Assembly: GCA_027624855.1 (NCBI GenBank)
Contig: JAQBTQ010000021.1
Location: 1 to 44,395, forward strand
Source: Bacteroidota bacterium
Lineage (GTDB): Bacteria; Bacteroidota; Bacteroidia; Flavobacteriales_D; Sanyastnellaceae
Direction of reading: 5' to 3'
DNA length: 44,395 nucleotides
Below, piece by piece: positions 8,501 through 14,316 of the stretch. A program made the translations under genes and the position numbers. The notes under the pieces are model-generated. The model saw only the letters and a list, made by a program, of their open reading frames with translations, did not search any database and was not told the DNA's origin. Positions within the stretch are counted from its first letter, which is position 1. Every line of letters starts with the position of its first letter.

Positions 8501-10082
8501 TGCTTGTAACTACGATGTTAATGCTACCGATAATGATGGCTCGTGCCAGTACCTCGATGCTTGTGGAGTATGCGGCGGACCTGGAGTAGATACTGATGGT
8601 GATGGCGTTTGTGATACAGATGAGATTGCTGGATGCATGAATGATGACGCATGTAATTATGATGCAACAGCTACGGATGATGCTGGTTGTGATTTCACAT
8701 CTTGTGTTGGATGCATGGATGCAACTGCTTGTAACTACGATGCCTCTGCTACATTGAACGAATTATTACAATGCGTTTATGCAACAGGCTGTGATACTTG
8801 CTCTGGTGAGACTGACGGCACCGGTTCTGTAGTTGACGGAGACGCTGATAACGATGGTGTTTGTGACGCTGATGAGGTATCAGGTTGCACGAACGCTAGC
8901 GCCTGTAACTACAATGCGTCAGCAACGGAAGACGATGGTTCATGTGAATTTAATGATGCTTGCGGTGTTTGTGGAGGAAGTGGTGTTGATACCGATGGCG
9001 ATGGAGTTTGTGATGCAGAAGAAGTGGTTGGTTGTATGAACTCAGCGGCTTGTAATTACGACGCAAGTGCAACTGATAATGCAGGTTGTGACTTCACTTC
9101 TTGCGTAGGCTGTATGGATGCTACAGCATGTACTTATGATCCAACAGCTACTTTAAATCAACCTTTGGATTGCGATTACCCAGATGCGGGCTATGATTGC
9201 GCCAATGAATGTTTGAATGATGCCGATGGGGATGGAGTATGTGATGAATTCGAGGTATTAGGCTGTACAGACAGTGATGCGTGTAATTACAGTGCTTCCG
9301 CTACAGAGGAAGATGGTTCATGTAGCTATCCGACAGAAGATTATCTCGACTGTGCAGGTAACTGCTTGACAGATGAGGATGAAGATGGCGTTTGTGATGA
9401 AATCGAAGTACTTGGATGTACAATCGTCACAGCTTGCAACTATGATTCTGATGCTACAGAAAATGATGGCACATGCGAATTTTCTACCTGTGCTGGATGT
9501 ACTGATGCCACAGCCTGTAACTATGATGCTACAGCTACTTTGAGTAACAACGTTACATGCACTTACATTCCTGCTGGTTGGGATGATTGCGATCAAACCA
9601 TTTGTACAGATAGCGACGCTGATGGAATTTGCGATTTCGATGAGCCTGCTGGATGCATTGGAGAATTCAACGAGCCTCATTTGAGCCTAACAGGCGTTGT
9701 AGAAACTGCTGTTGCCACTTCAGATTGGGCTTCTACAGATTTCGCTGGAACTGCATCAGATGATACGGGAGTAAACACTGTGCTTTATGTAGATTTTGCT
9801 GGCCGTCTCGATGACGGACGCTACAGTGTGACCCGTGTTTACACTGTAACAGATGTCTGCGCAAACGTTTCACAAGCTGCTCAGCTGCTGATTGCTGATG
9901 CTTCACATCCCGAAGGATGTACGAATCCGAACGCTACGAGCTACGATGCAGCAGCCATCAACGACGATGGCAGCTGTGATTACTCTCCAGCGTGTTTGGG
10001 TGATTTGAATCTTGACAGCATTGTTGGAACTTCCGACTTGTTGATCTTATTGAGCTCATTCGGTCTACCTTGCCCGGAATAA
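5571..10082 (+). CDS. Giant secreted Cys/Asp-rich repeat protein (TSP3-like), 1503 aa
   Basis: Exported protein with a signal peptide (about residues 1-18, ending VFSQ). A unique N-terminal domain of roughly 240 residues follows, then about 28 Cys repeats. Roughly half the repeats are long, carrying a D.D.DGVCD..E calcium-binding-like segment, and half are short Cys-only units. Between units 27 and 28 (residues 1361-1448) sits a beta-sandwich-like insert with YSVTRVYTVTDVCANVS, resembling the HYR/Ig-like modules of Bacteroidota surface proteins. The protein ends in the same dockerin-like tail as the 990-aa protein. It has no T9SS type A domain. The N-terminal domain is unlike that of the 990-aa protein and I do not recognise it. 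The expected product is a long, disulfide- and calcium-stabilised extracellular fibre or adhesin, inferred from composition only. A strong terminator follows. Confidence 0.85.
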   Translation: MRFLLIFLLAIPSMVFSQLCSEPSPISYAGFGAQQTEADLFSSTWNLNDLNTSSYWSLGTGVSDNNLCIKENAYVTTFLGVKKRNTTAIYPGADIPGDNWPTDGNVYYVEPGFSPSSLDGPAGSGPEASWNILMYAGIDGGAFDSVDVVLHIDFDPCFGYDEEDMYSINIGQAFDANPFTQASDFSSFGINTNMGSTEIANLNPAGTGFDATAEGYYTFAIEVLNNCGTRKMWNEITVYVQSETTSTGDPVADTNGNGVYDDNEVLGCQNDLACNYDCTATTNSGCEYVSCSGCTVAEACNYNPDATIADSESCDYPLDLYGATHFDCDGNCLNDSDSDGVCDEDEISGCQDAAACNYNSSATDDSGACTYPATYYDCGGDCLNDSDGDGVCDELEILGCTYNLACNYSASATDDDGSCEYTSCAGCTVSNACNYDVSKTISDLSSCVYATGCDTCSGETDGSGTVIDNDADNDGVCDADEIDGCTNSAACNYDAAATDDDGTCASLDALGVCGGSCSADTDGDGICDDIDNCTNTSACNYADAGNAACESVSCAGCTVVQACNYDAFATISSATCVYATGCDYCSGQTDGTGTVVDGDTDNDGVCDVSEVPGCTNSSACNYDASATDDDGSCQSNDALGVCGGSCAADIDGDGICDDADNCTDTTSCNYSDVANEACESVSCAGCTVVQACNYDASATKSIPTCVYASGCDTCSGETDGTGSVVDGDTDNDGVCNDNEVAGCTDSSAPNFDAQATDDDGSCLPSNYGCMIPSDCNYDSSATYFEISLCSPDNGGSTPCSGGLAGNPPPAGMMAICNNPSACNFGLEGDCEWSSCTGCMNEDGCDYDPNNLYPVPCDFDSCYGCTNAAADNYDETATNDDGSCVISGCTNDDACNYNSAATSDDGSCDFTSCVGCMDATACNYDASATLNELLQCVYASGCDSCSGETDGTGTVVDGDSDNDGVCDADEVAGCTDSNACNYDVNATDNDGSCQYLDACGVCGGPGVDTDGDGVCDTDEIAGCMNDDACNYDATATDDAGCDFTSCVGCMDATACNYDASATLNELLQCVYATGCDTCSGETDGTGSVVDGDADNDGVCDADEVSGCTNASACNYNASATEDDGSCEFNDACGVCGGSGVDTDGDGVCDAEEVVGCMNSAACNYDASATDNAGCDFTSCVGCMDATACTYDPTATLNQPLDCDYPDAGYDCANECLNDADGDGVCDEFEVLGCTDSDACNYSASATEEDGSCSYPTEDYLDCAGNCLTDEDEDGVCDEIEVLGCTIVTACNYDSDATENDGTCEFSTCAGCTDATACNYDATATLSNNVTCTYIPAGWDDCDQTICTDSDADGICDFDEPAGCIGEFNEPHLSLTGVVETAVATSDWASTDFAGTASDDTGVNTVLYVDFAGRLDDGRYSVTRVYTVTDVCANVSQAAQLLIADASHPEGCTNPNATSYDAAAINDDGSCDYSPACLGDLNLDSIVGTSDLLILLSSFGLPCPE
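6369..9983 (+). repeat. Array of about 28 Cys/Asp-rich protein repeats
   Basis: Same family as the array at 2686-4911, with a GC...ACNYD..AT core, but long and short units alternate. One long variant has GCD.CSGETDGTG.VVDGD.DNDGVCD; another has CGVCGG followed by D.DGDG(V/I)CD. The array is interrupted by a non-repeat domain at 9651-9914 before the last unit. Confidence 0.88.
8310..9107 (+). repeat. Two copies of a 399-bp higher-order repeat, plus a partial third
   Basis: Three protein units (58+49+26 residues) form a block starting at 8310 and 8709; a third copy begins at 9108 and diverges after about 20 codons. The protein copies are very similar, yet the DNA differs at most wobble positions. 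Confidence 0.82.
9993..10082 (+). other. Dockerin-like C-terminal tag of the 1503-aa protein
   Basis: The tail reads C-L-G-D-L-N-L-D-S-I-V-G-T then SDLLILLSSFGLPC. It lines up residue for residue, without gaps, with the tail of the 990-aa protein and is flanked by the same two cysteines. Confidence 0.7.
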
Positions 10083-10113
10083 AGGCATTAGGACCAACTT
10101 AACCAACCAAATG

Positions 10114-10141
10114 AAAAGGCCCGCTTCAAGCGGGCCTTTTT
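10114..10141 (+). terminator. Rho-independent terminator after the 1503-aa gene
   Basis: Near-perfect palindrome: 13-base arms (10114-10126 and 10128-10140) rich in GC, with A-run and T-run flanks. It may also serve the convergent TlpA-like gene that ends at 10190. Confidence 0.88.
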
Positions 10142-10189
10142 GTTTCCATGAACTTCAGCATTGAACTGCCGTTAGCTGAATGAATAGGA

Positions 10190-11707
10190 TCAATATTTGA
10201 TACCCTTTCGCTCCATCTCTTCAAGGCGACCTAGAATATCTCCCATTTGTTCAGCTCCGATTTGTTTCGCAACAATTCTTTTATTCTCATCAAGTAAAAA
10301 AACCTTCGGGGTAGCAAACACGTCAAAAGTGGTTCTGAAATTCAAGCTCTTCAAATTGGTCACCCCTGAATAAATCAACACCGTGGCGCTATCCTGTGCG
10401 TTTACCAATGGGTTGTCACTCACATTGATCCAATCGGTATAACCTTTTTCTGTGACGAATTCTTGCCACGGTTCGGGTTCGAAATCATTTCCAATAGCAA
10501 AAATCTCCAGCCCTTTCGGATGCCATTCAGCGTAGAGTTCCTTGTACTTTGGAAGTTCCTTTTTACAATGGCCGCAAGTACTTTCCCAAATGAGGACAGC
10601 GGTATATTTCGCTTCTACGTCATAGAGGGAAATCCATTCTTCCTGATCCAATCCTGGCAAAATAATATTGGGCATGATGTTTCCGCATTGACTATCGCGA
10701 AGTTCATTGGCCCGATCAATGACTTTTTGAAGCTGGCTGTCATTCATCCATTTTGCTTTGCCTGTTTGGTAGTAGGTGTCAATCATATGAACAAACACCT
10801 TATCCATGCACATGACTTGAGAAGACTCGGAATTGAATGTGATGTAATGGGTGATGTATTTAAACATTTCGTCATTTCCAGCGGCTTTATTCAATAATCG
10901 ATTTGCCTCTACGATCAAAGAATCAGGCACTTGTGGGATGGCTCGATTCCAATATTTATCCAGTAACTGATGAAAACTGCCATCATGAACCAAACGCGGG
11001 TCTGAAAAATCTACGCGATCCCAGTAATGGTCTCGGTACCACCTGTATTGTAATTCCTGCGGCTTTGCAATGTTTTCTGGCACTTCTGGAATTTCCGGTT
11101 CCAGAACCATATTCAAGTATTTTACAAACAACTTGTCAGAATGGACCTCTAAGATTCTCTTTTGTTCGTTAGCGACCTCATCACCCAGTGCCTGTAATTG
11201 CTGACGAGATTCATTGACGCTTGATTCCGACGCTGTGCTATCACTTAATATGGCTTCTAAGGGCTCAGCGATTTTCCTGCGCTCTTGGATGAATTTCAGG
11301 TAATCATAAAACACCTTATTCTCATCACTTTTAACAACCAAAACGTTGTTGGTTGGGTCAGAAGCAGTCGTCTTTAAAACAATGTCTTCTGTTACAGCCA
11401 TGAATTCAAAAAACTTCGGTCCAGGGATCACGATGGCGTGTTTTCCGCATCGTTCAAAGGTTCGACCCGGAAATGTGAGCCTTCCTCTGGCGTCCGTAAC
11501 CGTTGTATCGGAATAATAAAGTTTGTTCCCGTAATAGTGAGCTAAATAGACTGTATCATTTGCCAATCCTTCAACTGTCACATCAATTTGATAATCGGGG
11601 GTGGTCGTTGATGCCTCCTTAATTTTGATAGAGGGCTTTTGCCCTTGTGCAATAACAATCGAAAAGGAGAAAACCACAGTTCCTATCCACTTGTATTTTT
11701 CTTTCAT
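10190..11707 (-). CDS. TlpA-like thiol-disulfide oxidoreductase with DUF4369-type N-terminus
   Basis: A 505-residue exported protein with a signal peptide ending about residue 21 (VIAQG). Residues 35-115 form a beta-rich DUF4369-like domain common in Bacteroidota redox proteins. A helical middle region (about 130-340) follows, then a thioredoxin fold with the redox motif CGHC at 378-381 in a WESTCGHCKKELP context. The family reduces or exchanges disulfides of periplasmic or surface proteins. The start at 11707 was chosen because it begins the signal peptide; the frame stays open 40 codons further upstream, but that stretch is basic and non-coding in character. It lies directly downstream of, and convergent with, a protein with well over 100 cysteines. 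A role in its oxidative folding is possible but unproven. Confidence 0.85.
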   Translation of the reverse strand: MKEKYKWIGTVVFSFSIVIAQGQKPSIKIKEASTTTPDYQIDVTVEGLANDTVYLAHYYGNKLYYSDTTVTDARGRLTFPGRTFERCGKHAIVIPGPKFFEFMAVTEDIVLKTTASDPTNNVLVVKSDENKVFYDYLKFIQERRKIAEPLEAILSDSTASESSVNESRQQLQALGDEVANEQKRILEVHSDKLFVKYLNMVLEPEIPEVPENIAKPQELQYRWYRDHYWDRVDFSDPRLVHDGSFHQLLDKYWNRAIPQVPDSLIVEANRLLNKAAGNDEMFKYITHYITFNSESSQVMCMDKVFVHMIDTYYQTGKAKWMNDSQLQKVIDRANELRDSQCGNIMPNIILPGLDQEEWISLYDVEAKYTAVLIWESTCGHCKKELPKYKELYAEWHPKGLEIFAIGNDFEPEPWQEFVTEKGYTDWINVSDNPLVNAQDSATVLIYSGVTNLKSLNFRTTFDVFATPKVFLLDENKRIVAKQIGAEQMGDILGRLEEMERKGIKY

Positions 11708-11825
11708 ACTCGTCATCTCTTGAAACATCAAATTTAAATCCATAGAGAGAGAATGGGGCTTTCGCTTAAGCCTACATTTCTTAACACGTCGATGGCAATA
11801 ACCATACCGGAAAGAATTTATGGAC

Positions 11826-11854
11826 AAAAAAAAGAGCTCGCAGTTGCGAACTCT
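11826..11854 (-). terminator. Rho-independent terminator for the laminin-G-like T9SS gene
   Basis: Read on the minus strand, a nine-pair stem (AGAGTTCGC with GCGAGCTCT, one G:T pair) with a four-base loop is followed by eight T. It lies 24 bases after the stop at 11878. Confidence 0.8.
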
Positions 11855-11877
11855 TCTCTAAAACTAATTCTTTACAA

Positions 11878-12774
11878 TTACTGGCTGATCACCAATCGCT
11901 GCGTAGTTCGTTGATTTCCTGCCACTACTTCCAAAAAGTATACGCCATTGTCAAGGTTCAGCTCGATGGTTTGTCCCTTATTCATGTTGTTTACGATTTG
12001 TTGGTGTACCAATTGACCATTCAATGCATGAATGCGTAGCGTCGCATTGTTAGGTTGGCCCTTCAGATTGATGTAATTGGTTGCAGGATTGGGTCCAAAG
12101 TTGAATGAGACCTCTGCTGCAGGTGTTGCAATGTCGGTAGGGATAGCGAGTGTGATGTCGTCTACGAAATAGTTTCCGACGGTAGTTCCATCACCCATAC
12201 CGTAGAAATTGATTCCTCCAAAAGGTGAATCAAACGCAAAAGATCCAACTTCGGTACCATCAATCAGGATGGTAACCATGTCGTTGTCTAAGTCGAGTAA
12301 ATGCTTTACTTCAAACCATGTTGCTATCGGGAAGGTGCCAGATCCGACAGTCGCTCCATCTGCAACAATTTGCATGTCTCCTGTGAAGGCAAAAGTGGCT
12401 TCAAAAGCCCAACCTACGCCAGGGGATTGATCTTCTTGAACATTGTAGTAGGCTGAGTTTCCATCTGGAACGTACATCCACCAAGCACCCTCATAAACAC
12501 CCTCGTCCAATCCTGCGAGCAAAACCACATCCATTGGACCACCTGTGGCACTGTTTGCATAAATATTCAATGAGTTCGACCCCGTGTGGGCTTGCTCATC
12601 AGAAATCTGAGCGTCTCCGGCAGAACCTTCTTGTCCAGAAGTCCAAGTAATCCAAACTGGGCTGTCAGAAACATAATCACCTGCAGCGAATCCTTCGAAT
12701 CCTTCCTCATAAAGGGCTTGTGAGAATGAAAGTGTGCTAAAAGCCAAAGTTGCAAAAAGTAAAAATTGCTTCAT
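11878..12774 (-). CDS. T9SS type A sorted protein with laminin-G/concanavalin-like domain
   Basis: 298 residues with a signal peptide (1-18, ending SFSQ). Residues about 22-210 look like a jelly-roll lectin or laminin-G-like domain: an EGFEG start, many aromatic and acidic strands, and a DDIT strand near the end. The last 75 residues form a T9SS type A sorting domain: FNFGPNPATNYINL, then LNGQLV and LDNGVYFLEV, ending in RLVISQ. The protein should cross the outer membrane through the type IX system and be surface-attached or released. Binding of a glycan is plausible, but no catalytic residues are visible. It is transcribed alone, with its own terminator, and is divergent from the DUF2797 gene. 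Confidence 0.85.
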   Translation of the reverse strand: MKQFLLFATLAFSTLSFSQALYEEGFEGFAAGDYVSDSPVWITWTSGQEGSAGDAQISDEQAHTGSNSLNIYANSATGGPMDVVLLAGLDEGVYEGAWWMYVPDGNSAYYNVQEDQSPGVGWAFEATFAFTGDMQIVADGATVGSGTFPIATWFEVKHLLDLDNDMVTILIDGTEVGSFAFDSPFGGINFYGMGDGTTVGNYFVDDITLAIPTDIATPAAEVSFNFGPNPATNYINLKGQPNNATLRIHALNGQLVHQQIVNNMNKGQTIELNLDNGVYFLEVVAGNQRTTQRLVISQ

Positions 12775-12797
12775 GTGTGTTCAATTAGTTCAAAGCG

Positions 12798-12829
12798 CAA
12801 AATAATCATTTTTTTCGAGAATATTGCAA
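12798..12829 (-). promoter_or_regulatory. Candidate promoter of the laminin-G-like T9SS gene
   Basis: On the minus strand, TTG (12829-12827) is followed after 21 bases by TTATTTTG (12805-12798), close to the Bacteroidota TAnnTTTG element. The predicted leader is about 15-20 bases. Confidence 0.33.
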
Positions 12830-12857
12830 TGCAAAGCGCACATGAAACCTGATCACC

Positions 12858-13685
12858 ATGGAATGGAGAGGAAATCTAAGGAAATTAACAGCGAGCGAAA
12901 GTTCAAATAGCGAAGAAAATGTTTCTTATGCGCTTAAGGGAGCAGTCGTCAAGGAGCCCCTTCCTGCGATGGAAATGGCTGATTGGATTGGGCAATTTGT
13001 AAAAATTGAATTCACAGGGAGAATTCACTGCCGCATCACAGGACAATTAATTAGAAAATCTTTTGGGGAAGGCATGAGTTACGCAGCATGGATGGAGCAT
13101 CCTTCCGCAACACCAAGTGTTTTCAGGCCTGAATTGAGTCGCATTCATGAAGGAATCGCCTTACGCGATTTTGATTGGGAGAATGAACACCACAACCAAC
13201 CGCATTATGTGTACTTAGCCCAAACAAGTGGTTTAAAGGTTGGAGTGACACGTTGTACAAACATTCCTTCAAGGTGGCACGATCAGGGTGCTGTGGGTGC
13301 AGTCCCCATTGTTCAAACTCCTTACCGCCAATTGGCAGGAGAAATTGAAGTGAAATTGAAGTCCATCCTCTCGGATAAAACGAACTATCGTCAGATGCTT
13401 CAAGACGTTCAATTCGATCCCGTAGAGATGCTGGAATGGGTGGAGCATTGCTTTGAAGAGTTGGGGTCGGAGTATGAACCTTTCTTCGTAGAGGATTTCG
13501 AACCTAAGCGATTCAAATATCCCGTTTTAAAATATCCCGATAAAATAACGTCCAAGAAACTCGAAAAGGCACAAGTCCTTCAAGGGATGCTGCTAGGTAT
13601 AAAAGGTCAGTATTTAATCTTTGAATCTGGCGAAGTCCTCAACGTTCGAAGTCACAGTGGGTATGAAGTCATTATGACCGGCTGA
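12858..13685 (+). CDS. DUF2797 family protein with degenerate cysteine motif
   Basis: 275 residues matching DUF2797 along the conserved core: QPHYVYLAQTSGLKVGVTR (about 115-133), then IPSRWHDQGA and LAGEIEV, followed by SDKTNYRQML. The biochemical function of the family is unknown. Family members as I know them carry a zinc-like cysteine set before this core (CxxCGK ... GYCYxC). Here only the first cysteine remains, in CRITGQ, and the second pair is replaced by GMSYAAW. The downstream PELSRIHEGI and RDFDWE anchors are intact, so this is substitution rather than deletion. The start at 12858 gives a family-typical MEWRGNLRKL opening. The gene is convergent with yqgE, with a 9-base gap. Confidence 0.88.
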   Translation: MEWRGNLRKLTASESSNSEENVSYALKGAVVKEPLPAMEMADWIGQFVKIEFTGRIHCRITGQLIRKSFGEGMSYAAWMEHPSATPSVFRPELSRIHEGIALRDFDWENEHHNQPHYVYLAQTSGLKVGVTRCTNIPSRWHDQGAVGAVPIVQTPYRQLAGEIEVKLKSILSDKTNYRQMLQDVQFDPVEMLEWVEHCFEELGSEYEPFFVEDFEPKRFKYPVLKYPDKITSKKLEKAQVLQGMLLGIKGQYLIFESGEVLNVRSHSGYEVIMTG

Positions 13686-13694
13686 CCAACCAGA

Positions 13695-14273
13695 CTAGTT
13701 CAATGAAGGGTCTGCCGGAGCGTTCGCTATATGCTGGAACTGATCTCCCATATCAGTTATTAGACTTTTCCAAAGTTGTTCCTCTTCTATTGTTGTATCC
13801 ATGATGGATTGAATCGAGGCGCTCGTAATAAACCAAGAATGACTCCGAATTTCATCTTCCAATTGTCCAGGTGTCCAACCTGCATATCCGATAAAGAACC
13901 TGAGTTTTCCATCCAAGGCTTTCTCTTGATGGATGAGTTCTCGAACCCATTCAAAATCGCCACCCATAAATAGACCTGGAAGGATTTCAATGGAATCTGG
14001 GGCATTCGAATAGGTATGGAGGTAATACAAATTCGAATTTTTTACCGGGCCACCCAAACTTAGTTTGCTGTGGAAAGGAGGGAGGTCATCCAAGAGTTCG
14101 TTTAAGCCTACCTGAATGAAGTTATTTAACACAAATCCAAATGAACCTTCTTCATTGTGCTCGCATAATAGAATTGCTTTGCGACCGAAGTGCGCATCAT
14201 TCATGAACGGTTCAGCTAGCAAAATGTCTCCTTGTTTAGGAATTCCGCTTGATGATGGAGTGAAACGAATCAT
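13695..14273 (-). CDS. YqgE/AlgH family protein
   Basis: A 192-residue member of the UPF0301 (YqgE/AlgH) family. It has a characteristic opening (KQGDILLAEPFMNDAHFGRK), then HNEEGSFGFVLN, LGGPV, a long LFMGGDFEWV region, and FIGYAGWTPGQLEDEI near residue 135. The family is widespread, small and cytoplasmic, linked to alginate regulation in Pseudomonas, but its molecular role is unknown. The start was placed at 14273 because the family begins shortly before the KQGDIL segment; the open frame extends 39 codons upstream into the divergent peptidase gene and is not family-like. The intergenic gap to that gene is 43 bases, so the two share a regulatory region. Confidence 0.9.
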   Translation of the reverse strand: MIRFTPSSSGIPKQGDILLAEPFMNDAHFGRKAILLCEHNEEGSFGFVLNNFIQVGLNELLDDLPPFHSKLSLGGPVKNSNLYYLHTYSNAPDSIEILPGLFMGGDFEWVRELIHQEKALDGKLRFFIGYAGWTPGQLEDEIRSHSWFITSASIQSIMDTTIEEEQLWKSLITDMGDQFQHIANAPADPSLN

Positions 14274-14316
14274 TTCGCCAAAGTTCCGACTTTTGTGGAG
14301 AATAAAAAATGTGGTG

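Noticed and set aside
6409-9680. Minus-strand and alternate-frame ORFs across the 1503-aa repeat gene
   Set aside because: His/Asn/Ser-rich or repeat-derived composition, no start context, no similarity to known families; explained by the repeats on the + strand.
2686-9983. Tandem repeats considered as a CRISPR array or minisatellite
   Set aside because: Units are in frame, about 150 or about 300-400 bases long, with protein-level conservation and no unique spacers; they are coding repeats.
14116-14316. 67-codon N-terminal extension of the M14 peptidase
   Set aside because: It overlaps yqgE on the other strand and precedes a good signal peptide starting at 14317.
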